The notes under the pieces are model-generated. The model was not told where the DNA came from. It saw only the letters and a list, made by a program, of their open reading frames with translations, and made no database searches. From Isoetes taiwanensis (Eukaryota > Streptophyta > Lycopodiopsida > Isoetales > Isoetaceae): a stretch of DNA of 64,000 nucleotides. The stretch covers positions 62,001 through 126,000 of the forward strand of contig JAJEKV010000292.1 of assembly GCA_021234155.1 (NCBI GenBank). The letters run 5' to 3'. Each line of letters opens with the position of its first letter. The stretch's first letter is position 1. A program made the position numbers and the translations under genes. Positions 53,601 to 64,000 of this stretch are shown in pieces.

Positions 53601-55737
53601 AAGATAGCTTCGCAGGTTATTTTATGATTTTAGGATGGAGGGTTCAAATCTTCCTCTAATGAGAAAAAGATGCAAGACATGTGATCTGCATATTGTCCCA
53701 TATGTTCTTGCAGCAGACACCATGATCACCAAATGTGCAATAAGGTAAGAAAGTCAAATTAAATCAATGGTTTATTCAATATCACCATGTATTCATAAAT
53801 GCAATGGTTAGAGCATCATGTATGTTTATCTACTTTCTTATTAAATCTTATAAAGGCATACATTTTTTATGCGTCTGAGTCTAAAACTGACTGAAACATC
53901 TAGCATTTTTACTGAAGTACTGTATAGCTTAAAGGTCATTGGCACAATTTGTGTGTAACCTTCCAGTTAAGAATTCGTAGTGTTAACATTTGTTGTCTTA
54001 CAAACAGGTGCATTAGGTTGAATTTTATCTCAAAGGCTATGTCTTGCACATTAGTTCTTTCTAAAAATAATAGATGCATAAACTTGAACTGTAATGATCT
54101 ATTTATATAGTGTCTACATGGTCATAGAAAGAGGTTTCTTAATCACCAGAATGTGAGCCTGGGTACTCAATATAGGCCTGTTCGTGCTATTATCTCCACT
54201 TGTCTAGTATCATCATTACTGCAAAGGTTTTTCCCTTGAAAACCTTTCGAGGCAGGGGTTTTTTAATCCTAGTAGTAATGATTGTACTAGCCCATTGTAT
54301 GGGTCCCATGACCTATTGGTCTCCGTGGACATTAAAAAAAACTATTCTATTCTATTCTATTTAAACACATGTATTCCCTATTTCCTTTCTAATAAGAAAT
54401 CTATACAAGAGCCATTAGCGCCACAGAAAATGTTGTGTTGTATTGTTGTTCAGAAATCCTTTTATGGGAAGATAGGCAACACATATCGTATAGCAATCAT
54501 ATGATTTATTTTTCTTCTTTAATGTGTCCACTCTATGGTTTTAAGTCAAATATATCCCTATTAAGGTGAGTGCACAAACCAAGTCGAACCCCAACCAAAT
54601 CGAACCCCATTTTATGTTTTGAAATAATTAGACCAATGGATCCCATATTTGGTTGTGACTAATTGGGTACATATTATCATGGCATAAAAGGGAAGGAAGG
54701 AAGGAAGGAAGGTTCTTTTATCGTCCGTTCACTATGATACCTTAACTTAATTCTCTACATGACACCTGACCATCTTTGTTGTGTTTTAAATGAATGCATA
54801 TTTCTTGAATCCTCATTTGCAATCTTGCAAGTCGAGGATTGAAGATCTGCAAGTAAAGACATAACATTTTCAGAGCATATGGATGTGCACCCCTATATAT
54901 GCCCAGCAAAATAATTACATGCACCCCTACATATGCCTTGCAACGCTGGGCACCTATTAAGGAATTGGCATTTTGATATTGGAAGCCATTGCCAAAAAGG
55001 GCATATGCCTTTCTTCTTGCATGCCAAAAAGGGTTCAATTCTTCTGCAATATACTGCTTTATTCCGCTATGTTGGAGCGGAATAGGGGGTTAAGTGCCTT
55101 AACAATCTACTGCTATATTTCTATTGTTAGGTTTAGATCACGTTAATGTGGCTTGAGTTGCGATATATCCCTTCTTTAGGGAATGGTTTGTGTAGAGCAT
55201 TATATTTGTCGCAGTCGATAGAGTATCAAATCAATAAACAAAAGCAAATATGGTTTTAATTGCAACGCCCTTCCTCATTCCCAATACATTATGGCATTCA
55301 AAGGACAAATCAATAACCATATATCAATAATCTTGGTGGACCTTTTATTATTGATGAAATTAGGTTATATAAAGAATCTCACCATTTTTGGAAAATTATT
55401 TAATTTATGGCAAATGAAACTTCTTTAGAAGTCATATTCTACTTAAAGTAAGTAGCATTACTTGCAAACCTATCATATGCCCAGACATATCATGATCATC
55501 ATATAGATAGATGAAATTTCTTTTCATACTTCTAAATTTGAATTCAACATGTCTATGCCATCACTATCTATATATATAATACTAATAGAGTTTTAGGATA
55601 GTTTGTGTGCGATCTTGGCTGTTGATTTTTTCATTTTATTTTGATCCGTTAGATCAAAATAAGATTGCAATTTGGTATTTTCACTCTTTTATATGAAAAG
55701 GCATGGTATTTGAGACCTCGGCTGACTAATTGTTGTT
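53601..55737. other. AT-rich intergenic DNA
   Basis: No gene supported. A (GGAA)n microsatellite lies at 54,690-54,712 and a (TCTAT)n run at about 54,343-54,362. Confidence 0.45.
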
Positions 55738-56769
55738 TTGAGGCAAGCGCTTTGGTTTTTTTTTTTTTTTTTTAGGTGCAAACAAGATCGGGATCTGAAT
55801 CCCATACATCTCTCTCTTCCTCAACGGCCAGATGCACGGCGGCAAGATGGCTTCGATTATCCGCAGTCGACCTATTTCTGCCTTCACCAGATCGTTTATT
55901 GGTTCTTTCGTATTGATATGCACAATGTTTATGTGGGCAATTGCCATCTGATCGACCATGATGCGGAATGGGTTTGTTGGTGTTTATTGCGAGCATTCTG
56001 AATCCTTTGGTGTTCATGCAAGCAATGGCGAGTCTGTAAAATCCTTGCAGGGATAATGACAAATTGTTCTATGGCTGAAAAAATTGTTCTTGCAACTATT
56101 ACTTTTTTTGGAGTTTAGGTTTTGCACAGGGTTCATAGGTTCAAGGCCGTTATCTCTGGTTTTTCGACTAATGCCTAAACCAGCTTCTTTAGCTATGGCA
56201 GATTAAACAAGCAAAATCTGGAACTGCCTCCAGATGGATTCCACCGTTGGGTCCAGCACATGATTTTTGCATCAGAACGATGGGGCACAATTGAAAGACG
56301 GATGGTTTGCAGTTACAAACATATGCCAAATTGGGCGTTTGTCCATCATGTACCTTGGGTAAGCTGCACTGTCAATCTTTGCCACATTTTGCCACTCGTT
56401 ACATTCTGATATCTATAGTCCTTTTCCATTCTCTTTTGGGGTTGGAAACAAAAAAGATGCATCAAGTGAACACAATGTAGAGAGCGGAATATAAATACCT
56501 ACCTATACAAATACACGCATCGGATCGTGAAGCTTCGGCTTTAAAGCGAAGATGTATCAACATTTCCTGCTTCTTAGTTTAATTTGAATGCTTTCAATTT
56601 TGATAAACTGTGGATGCTGTGTAGTGCATTTTGACAAGTACTTATAAAGCTTTTGATGTGTGGTAGGAGGCTATTTTTATTCATTTGATTGATTGTTACA
56701 GGATATTGTCAGATTGAAGGAGAAGTGTGGTGGCAAGCGTGTGGTGGCAACGGATATGCTTTGTTTGTG
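55738..56769 (+). other. Candidate host gene exons, unknown product
   Basis: Three coding-like blocks. (1) 55,738-56,001 is an 87-codon open frame after a poly-T tract (DRDLNPIHLSLPQRPDARRQ, QIVYWFFRIDMHNVYVGN). (2) About 56,200-56,358 ends at a GGTAAGC donor and reads ELPPDGFHRWVQHMIFASER, MPNWAFVHHVPW. (3) 56,702-56,769 follows a TTGTTACAG acceptor and ends at a GTAAGAA donor, reading DIVRLKEKCGGKRVVATDML. Joining 2 and 3 keeps one frame. No family recognised. Splice signals are the only support. Confidence 0.35.
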
Positions 56770-58040
56770 GTAAGAAGCATTTCTTGCTTTTTCTGGAACT
56801 GGTATTCAAACATTTGATTCTACTCTCTTTTTGCATGTGGCTAAAATTTGTAAGAGAGCTTTTGCTTTTGAAAGCTGTTTCTTTATATTATGGCTGAATT
56901 TCTTATTTATTCTTACTCAGGATGCTTGCTTTTCTGAGAAGCTGGAGTTTCAAGGGTAAGGAGATTATTTCTGGTTTGATAGAAAATACTTAATGGCATT
57001 ATGTTAAAACCCAGTACAGAGCCAAGTGTAGACCAAATAATGGAACTGTGAGGGGCCCCAGACGGTAAGCTACATTCGTTTCTTTTTTTTTTTGGTTCTA
57101 TGTTGGATAGGAGGGCTTCGTCGTCGCGCATTACCTTTGCAAGTTTGTAGTTTTTGACACCAACTAAACAATCTGCATTGGTACTACTAGCTATGCTGAG
57201 TTTGATTGGGAATATATTTATGTTCGGTTTTGCTCTTACATTTCTTCATCTCCTCGTACTAACAAAACCAAAGCATTCCTATCTGGTAAGAATCCTATAT
57301 GGGCTTCGTCGTTGCTTCTAATTCCAAAACCGGTAATGTCCCTTTGATATTTCTGTTTTATTTGTCAATTTGTACCGAGATCGTTCATTACGTTTGCAAG
57401 TTTAGTGATCCAATTAAGCGGTTTTCATAGTCCTTTTTAATTATTAAACATTTCTTCCTATCTGGTAAGAATCCTATATGGGCTTCGCCGTTGCTTCTAC
57501 TTCCAAAACTGGTAATGTCCCTTTGATATTTCTGTTTTGTTTGTCAATTTGTACCGAGATCGTGCATTACGTTTGCAAGTTTAGTGATTCAATTAGCGGT
57601 TTTCGTAGTCCTTTTCGTATTAAACATTTCTTGTTTTTGTAGGTGCATTCATCCAAGTGTTTGATTTGTAGACAATTTCTTCAACGAAAACGTATTCTTC
57701 CATAAGTTTTGTGATGCCTTTTTTCCGTTGCAAATGGAATTATCTGTACTTGAAAACCATCCGTGATGGCTTAGATGTCAATGAACAAAATCAGAGCATC
57801 AGTCCAAGCCATGCCAAATATAATGTACAAGCCATGCTAATATTTCCTGCATGAGAATATTTTGTTACCTGCTTATCATAACGGTGTACATGACATGGAT
57901 TAGTCTGGCAAATAAGGTCCAAAGCCTTAACTTTTCCCAATAGATATACTCAGCAGCTTGAAACATTAGTTGGGTATATAATCGGTGCATTATTGGGTAA
58001 AAGCACGAAAGGGTGTCACGTACATAAATCTTGAATTGAA
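56770..58040. other. Non-coding DNA with a 179-bp tandem duplication
   Basis: No supported coding sequence. The notable structure is the duplication at 57,278-57,631. Confidence 0.4.
57278..57631. repeat. 179-bp tandem duplication
   Basis: CCTATCTGGTAAGAATCC begins both units (57,278 and 57,457). They remain closely similar through TTTGTCAATTTGTACCGAGA and ACGTTTGCAAGTTTAGTGAT to a shared TTAAACATTTCTT end. A few substitutions and short indels separate them. Confidence 0.9.
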
Positions 58041-58070
58041 GGGCAATTTGTGCTTTTTTTGGGGTACATT

Positions 58071-58083
58071 TTAGATGTACATC
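58071..58083. repeat. ATGTACAT palindrome upstream of the transposase-like gene
   Basis: TTTTAGATGTACATC at about 58,067-58,082. The same TTTTAGATGTACATCC phrase recurs at about 59,139-59,153. Confidence 0.6.
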
Positions 58084-58639
58084 AAGATACTATGGTTTGT
58101 CGTTTTGTGTCGGATATGCAATGATTGCAAGATCATCCACGACATTCCCCGAAATTCTTGGTTAACCACCGAACCACCAGAACCAATTGAATGGATCCGT
58201 CCCTCCCTTTCCGAAATCCCCCCTTTCACGGGGCCGAACACCGAGCGAATTCGAAGCAAACACATGCCAATTGAATCTACAAAAATACAAATCAATTTCA
58301 ATCTGTTCATGGAGGGTGAGAATTCCAATGGAAGTGATGGTTCTAAAGCGTAAGTATGCCGACATTGGCGGTGTTATGCCACAAAACAAATAAAGCGGCG
58401 TGTTGGACAATTCGGTGGGTGCATCCTCGATTCTTTGGCAAGCGCCGTCGGATCAAAGATTAGTTTTTGTGATCGTTTGTTGCAAGATGGCGAGGCTTTT
58501 TCTGTTTTCGAACTGTAATTGGAAATCCTTCGAAGTTATTGTTATGAAATCAATGATGAAACTTGAAAGATGGGCTTCAAAAAGTAAAATCACGCTAATA
58601 GCAAAGATAAATTGGCTGCAAAACATTCTTTGTTATCAA

Positions 58640-61225
58640 TGATTGTTGGAAAAAAGGAGATATAAACAAGAATGTTTCTTCAAAATTGCTAAAGATCTGA
58701 CCAAGAAATTTATCAAAGCTGCGACAAGAAGGAAGATAATGTCATTAAGTGGAGCAAATGTATGGGCTTTGGCGGGAAGGATGCCAAGATCAAATAGAAT
58801 CGATGATTCAATCAAATGTCGGGTTAAAGTGAATTTTGGCTTGACAATACCAAAGTTTCACCAAAGGTTAGAGATGTCATGAAGAGGAGAACACAAGCAA
58901 TACAATACCTTGATATCTCACAGGTTTGCTCTTGTAATTGAATCAATTCAGTTTTGGAGATTATGTTTTCTTCCAAAATTCTTTCATGACTTTCTTCTGT
59001 ACATTCTAGTTACATTTCAGTGACTTTGTTAATGAATACACATGGTTTTCATGAAATGTATTGCATTTTACTTTGTTTACATTTATACATTGTTTACCGC
59101 GATGGAGAAATCTTGCGGTGATGTGCTATTAGGTACTTTTTAGATGTACATCCATTTACATGTCCATGTTTTTGCATTTACATGTACTTGAATATCAAAA
59201 TTACATCATTTTACAGTTTAGTGTACTTTCAGGTAATGAAGCCAAACAAATCTGACATATGTACATTAGTTGTACTAATATTGTAACATTAATGTGATGT
59301 ACTAATATTGGAACATTAATTAGATGTACCTTGGATGTACATTGGATGTACATTGGATGTACATTGGATGTCTGATGTGAGATCGATGGAGGCTGTTGGT
59401 ACGTACATTAGATGTCTTGATGTCTGATAGATGTACATTAGATGTCTGATGATAACAGATCGGTTAGGCTGTTGGATGGACATTTTATGTACATAGACCA
59501 TACATTAATTGTACAATAGTATAGTTCAATACTCTTTTGGCATCACGGTTCCGACATCATTTTGCTAACATGGTCTTTAATGGTTTTGTTATTGCGGTCG
59601 AGCTTTATCAGCGGTTTGTATATCGGAATCGATACCAAAATTAAGCCTTGACGGTTAAAGTATCGAAACCTGATTGCATAAGGAAATTGAAGGAGAGAAA
59701 CACATGTTGTTGTGTCAAACATGAGCAAGCGGTCTGTCTGAGAAAGGCCTTCAATGATATGAGGAGATCCTACATGTTAATTGCACTTTGCTGCTGCGAT
59801 TAATACGTGCATCGACAAAACAATGGAGTATGTCAAGCAAACAAGAAGACTTTTGATAATGTTAGTATCTTGTGGAGGTCAGCGGTTTGCGAGAAATTTG
59901 TAGCGGATGAATGGCATAAACTAAAATGCATCAAAGCGCGAATGTGATGAATGTGGAGTGAAGAAATTCGACATCTGTCCAAAGCGAGGAAGATGGAATT
60001 CAGAATGTGGTGGGGCAAGTATATGCATATGTCAATGAGCCATCAAAAAGGTACATCGAAGGCTTAGATTAGTTGATCAGAATGACAAAGCATCTGTTTT
60101 GTTAAAGAACATGAAAAATCAGCTTGCTAAGTTCTGAGATCATAACTTTACGGCACTGCTTGGCGGAACAAGCAGTTTAAAAGATGTGTTGAGAAACTCT
60201 CGGATAATAGTGTGTTGCATTTGTTGACTTTGCGAGAGAACTACACATTGAAACCGAGGGGACGAAGTGCAATCCGAGCATTGGAATCTGATCAAATTAG
60301 TATTTTGGTCCATATTTCAATGATGAAAATAGAAGGTAAGCTTAAAAAAAGCGGTGCATTTCTATGTTTTAGGATATGAGAAAGCATGACACTCATTTTT
60401 GTGCAACATGGTTTTAAATTACATTTGGGGTGGCTTAAGAATAATGGAGGTGGACACATAAACCTTCATTATGTGTGGTCGGATGGTTGTGCATCTCAAT
60501 TCAAATCTGCCTTGCGGGCATGGTATGGAATCTGTAGATACCATGTTGAAAATAAAATCGAGTGATATGGAATTTCTTTGGATCTGGCCATGGGAAAGGC
60601 ACACATGATGGCGAGGCTGGTATAGCAAAGTTGTTTTGAGCGGCGAGAGAAAACAAAATGGCATGCCGGTGACAAGTCTGAGCTTGACTTGTGCGGTTTA
60701 AGGGCCAAGGAATCGGATTGTGAAAGGGTGTTTTGGGAGGTTGGAAAAGCAGATGTGAGCAGGCGGCAAGCATTCAATTGCAAGACTTTACGGTACTTTC
60801 GGCGGATACATTACGTGTCAACTATAAACCAATGAGATCCAACAAAGTTGCTATCTGAGACCACTCTCGTGCTTTTGTGATGCTTGCATTAACTTCAATT
60901 GGTTGAATTGTGAGAACATTAAACATTGTGGAGAATGGTCTCTAAAAGTTTGGAGACCCACGGATCATATTGCCTCTTGTGGTGAAGCTGAAAATGATGT
61001 GGATGTTTTTTGTATGCGGAAGGCGAGGCTGGTTTAGATGACCTTTGTAGGAGTTTGGATGTATTTGTGTCTTTGCGGCACCGGACAATGTGGAAGGTGT
61101 TTCATACTATGTTATCATGTGCACGAGGGGAAAAGCATGCATTGGAAGAAGATTCAATTGATGACTATGGAAATGATTACTCTGCTTTGGCACTAGTGTC
61201 ATTGAAGGACAATATTATGAACTAA
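58640..61225 (+). pseudogene. Transposase-like gene (RNase H-fold, SDGC/HGKG family), frameshifted
   Basis: Ordered plus-strand blocks describe one protein. An SPNPKD-type motif lies near 58,860-58,885. PDCIRKLKERNTCCCVKHEQ then LRKAFNDMR lie at 59,670-59,760, a C.C..H region. A Cys cluster (CGVKKFDICPKRGRW) is near 59,955-60,000. A DFA(r)ENY motif sits at about 60,223-60,243 across a small insertion, and QSEHW at about 60,271-60,285. FVQHGFKLHLGWLKNN then LHYVWSDGCASQFKS run to about 60,510. GSGHGKGTHDGEAGIAKLF lies at 60,581-60,637. DFAENY, QS.HW, SDG..sQFK and HGKG..DG are shared by a large, mostly unannotated eukaryotic protein family resembling DDE/RNase H transposases. The two Asp (DFA, SDG) are plausible catalytic residues. 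At least six frameshifts make this copy dead. The family reading is from motif memory. Confidence 0.6.
59139..59520. repeat. ATGTACAT cluster inside the transposase-like gene
   Basis: At least eight ATGTAC/GTACAT copies between the SPN-motif block and the Cys-rich block. They include an 11-bp tandem GGATGTACATT repeated about 3.5 times at 59,332-59,370, followed by interspersed GATGTCTGAT phrases. A likely intron position. Confidence 0.8.
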
Positions 61226-61529
61226 TCCCGGCTGCCACAATAAGTATAAAGCTGCTTCCTACTAAGAATGTTTTGGTACTGCGAGAATCTGTGATTGGGG
61301 TTGAATCCCATTCAAGAAAGTAAAACACAAAATTTGAAGGGGCAAGCCCTGACATTTCACTTGCGGATGAAGTCCATGAGACATTGTTATCACAACTTCC
61401 GGCCAATTGTAGATGACTTGGACTAAGTCGGATCTGTGGTACTTTCAGAAATATTGTAATACTTTGTTCATATAAGAGATAAGAACTGAACAAATTTTCA
61501 TTGTACATGACAAGGACTACTTCAATAGT

Positions 61530-61597
61530 GCATTAGGTACATCAATGTACATAATATGTACATCCTATGTACATCTTATGTACATCATTGTACATTC
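61530..61597. repeat. ATGTACAT cluster downstream of the transposase-like gene
   Basis: Five TGTACAT copies in 68 bp at roughly 11-13-bp spacing (ATGTACATAAT, ATGTACATCCT, ATGTACATCTT, TGTACATCATTGTACATT). Mirrors the clusters at 58,071 and 59,139-59,520. Confidence 0.85.
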
Positions 61598-62300
61598 GAG
61601 AGATATTTGTTAAGTGTAAGTTGATTAGAATTGAACATAAGAAAGTTGAATTACATAAACATTAAAAATAGTTTGGTCATGGCAAAGATAAGAAATGGAC
61701 AGGTTTTCATGTACAAATGGTTCATATATTTATATTGTGGACATAAATACAACACACTGAAAGTGAGCATGGCTCATAATTCATGGCCTAGCTTCAAAAT
61801 GTCATTAGGGAGCGATATCTTATGACTATTGCATCATGTCTTCCAGCCGCCTAGAAATTTTGTAGAGATATCCTCTGCGATAGTCCATGCGGTTTCTATA
61901 GCTCGTGCCCGCGGCAAACCTTTCCATCCTACATGGCCTTCATCTTCGGGACCGTGCCTTCCCCAAGGGTTGTGCAACAAGTGAGTTCTTTGCCAATATA
62001 CATTTTGTGGTTGCTCGTTCCTCATAGTTTTCAATTTGGTCAACCTTTTCCCACAGTCCAGGAACAGCAGTATAGAGGCGATAATCGGTCCCCAACCCTA
62101 TGTGCTTGCAGCTTGTGTTGGTTTCTATTACCTCTGGGTCTTGTGAGAACTCTATCTCTTAGTTTCATAATAGTCTTTTGTGTTTGGTCCATTCATCTAC
62201 AAAGCAAATGAAGATTGACTTAATTATGTATACACACTCATAATTGTACCAATAAGAAAGACAGTAAAAACAGAGTACTCAAGTGCAATGAACAAAAACT
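61598..62300. other. Spacer between transposase-like gene and NIF-domain gene
   Basis: Short frames only (up to 92 codons), no domain recognised. Could contain the 3' end of the transposon or the last exon of the minus-strand gene. Confidence 0.35.
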
Positions 62301-62313
62301 TTCATACATATAT

Positions 62314-63960
62314 TCATAACATTTGAATTTGTACATCGGTTTTAGTCTGTACCAACAATGGGCCACTTTCGAGAGGCCAATAACATGGCGGTTTTCTCCA
62401 TTGCTTGCTCCATATATTGACTAAATTTAGGCGTGAGCACCCAAGTTCTTTGCCATAGTTTGCCCGACAAAATATTTTCCCACTGCTCGATATGCTATCT
62501 GCTGCATTAGTCATTGGATGCTCTTTTACATACACTATACCATCTTGACCATTTTCAATCCATTAAGCCATGGAATGAGCTCCATGACAAACAAACCATG
62601 TCTTGACTAATATTGGTGTCAAGAGAAAGGACATATGTAGCTTCCTACGGGATTGAGTGGATTTGTATCTCTCGTCATCGATCAAAGCGTATTTCCATAG
62701 TACTCACGGGTACTCTTTCCATACCCAGACTAATGGCTTCACAAACAACCCCTTTTGAGGTTGGTAGGGTGTTTGTGTGGCGAGAATCAACTCTTGCTCT
62801 GGCTGTAAACAAACTTTGACTTTATGGAAAAAGCATCACAAATTTGATCCACAATTGGTAGAAGATTTTTAGAAGTGAGTGAAGACCAGATGGCAACATC
62901 AAACCCTTCTCTTACAAATGCAAACAGTGATGCTAACCCTGGCCTGCAGTAAAATAACCTGTTTCCTATATTGAATTGAAGCTCATCTTTCTGGATCTTT
63001 TGGTATCTTGAGTTAATATTTTCATTCTTGTGCACACTCTTGCCCAACACAGAATTTAAGTCAAAGATAATGAGCTTTCTCCCTGAATTAGATGATTCAC
63101 CTGTCAGCAACAAAACACTTGAGAGTCTATTCACAATTTATAATTACATTTCAGATTACACAATTGAGAAAACACATTGATAATTACACAATTCTTATTT
63201 GCACAGGTGTAAGTGAGCCAAATAAATTAATTTTTTCATTACTTATTGAGTACAAAGAAGCTCGGAGCATGGCTCATACAAAACTGTAATTCACAAACAA
63301 GTCAAAGGGACTATCTACCCTGTGTAGGAACAACTGCTTGTATATTCATCTCGCCTTCTACAATTAATGCCTCCATTAGATGATCCCTCCGTGACTTGGC
63401 ATAGGCATCGGTGAACCAAGCTGGGTGTCATGCATGGTGCACAAGTATTAGAGGACTATACCAACAAATAACTAATAGGAAAATAACATGTTCTACTTAC
63501 AAAAATGGAGTTTGGGCATTGCATCAACCACGGCATCTATGAATTTTGTGCATGTAAGCCACAATGTACATGCAAGGGTTCTTTGGTACTAGTTTCGGCA
63601 TTTTAGGATGAGAACACGGGGAGCATCAAAGTTCTTCCTACCATGGTTTAATTTTGTTGGATCCGAGCATCATGTTATTGATCACAAGCTTATGAAACAC
63701 TGCAAAATTGCAATGTGAGAATAAATCAAGCATAAGAAATTGCAATATGAGAATAATCAAATCATAAAACTAAAGCGAAACTCATACTTACTACGGACCA
63801 CTTTAGCATCGGGTACATAGCCTTTGGGGAGAGAGGATCGTATACTTGGGCTAGCTATAGATGGACAAGAGCTTTTCACAGGACCAGCAAGCACAAGTAT
63901 TGCCAATGCCACATTTGGGCCTTGAGGAGTGGAACAAATATGTATTGGCATCTTGCAATC
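62314..63960 (-). CDS. Multi-exon gene with NIF/FCP1-like HAD phosphatase domain, damaged
   Basis: Exons read leftward on the minus strand. One ends at 63,792 (PSIRSSLPKGYVPDAKVV, GTAAGT donor). A second runs about 63,700-63,510 after TTTTGCAG (VFHKLVINNMMLGSNKIKPW, NFDAPRVLILKC). A third is at about 63,420-63,320 (AWFTDAYAKSRRDHLMEALI). The HAD core is at about 63,110-62,820: KLIIFDLNSVLGK with the nucleophile Asp, FYCRPGLASLFAFVREGFDV, AIWSSLTSKNLLPIVD. Then GLFVKPLVWVWKEYP and ALIDDERYKS (62,745-62,650) carry the late acidic IDD motif, and VYVKEHPMTNAADSIS follows. FCP1/NIF domains dephosphorylate Ser/Thr, classically on RNA polymerase II. Here the second Asp of DxDx(T/V) is Asn, as in plant DLNG(V)L variants. 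One stop and one or two frameshifts interrupt the C-terminal part, so it may be a pseudogene or mis-assembled. The 5' end may lie beyond the window. Confidence 0.6.
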
Positions 63961-64000
63961 AAAATGCCATCAGCCCTTCCTTTATGTTAGTGTTCTATGC

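Overview
This is nuclear DNA of a land plant: spliceosomal introns, a family-1 UDP-glycosyltransferase, a PPR fragment, chromodomain Gypsy, Copia and LINE elements, and long AT-rich gene-poor stretches. The large transposon load and a tyrosine-recombinase (DIRS-type) retroelement suggest a big-genome, non-flowering lineage such as a fern, lycophyte or gymnosperm. That placement is inference. Most non-UGT coding sequence is split by 1-4 base frameshifts, so it is either decayed or poorly polished; both readings are kept open.

Layout. 0.3-4.85 kb: a multi-exon, frameshifted gene joining a ParB-like domain to a beta-class DNA adenine methyltransferase-like domain. Its introns and flanks, but not its recognisable exons, carry about 27 copies of the 16-bp palindrome GGTATAAATTTATACC. 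4.85-11.9 kb: a SINE candidate, AT-rich DNA, a GC-rich block and a LINE endonuclease fragment. 11,905-19,505: a complete-ended chromodomain Gypsy element (1.63-kb LTRs, 5-bp TSD TTTAG) that has lost its RT core and RNase H. 19.5-22.4 kb: non-coding duplicated cassettes. 22.4-31.2 kb: an intact two-exon UGT gene and a tandem segmental duplication whose second copy holds only a broken UGT. An old LINE lies in both copies, and a younger LINE inserted into copy A only, with a 9-bp TSD.

31.2-37.1 kb: sparse DNA with one terminal-exon candidate and LINE scraps. 37.5-44.9 kb (minus strand): a DIRS-like retroelement with gag-like ORF, RT, RNase H, a Dam-like block, tyrosine recombinase and 147-bp direct terminal repeats. 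47.1-47.8 kb: PPR fragment. 51.2-53.6 kb: truncated Copia. 55.7-56.8 kb: weak host-gene exons. 58.0-61.6 kb: a decayed transposase-like gene (DFA..NY, QSEHW, SDGC.SQFKS and HGKG.HDG blocks) with ATGTACAT clusters upstream, internally and downstream. 62.3-64.0 kb (minus): a multi-exon gene with an NIF/FCP1-like HAD domain, running off or close to the right edge.

The most unusual theme is architectural. Two unrelated decayed genes, a ParB/adenine-methylase-like gene and an RNase H-fold transposase-like gene, are each embedded in their own swarm of short perfect palindromes lying in introns and flanks. The first pairing recalls bacterial ParB-parS and methylase-site systems and is the best candidate here for something undescribed.
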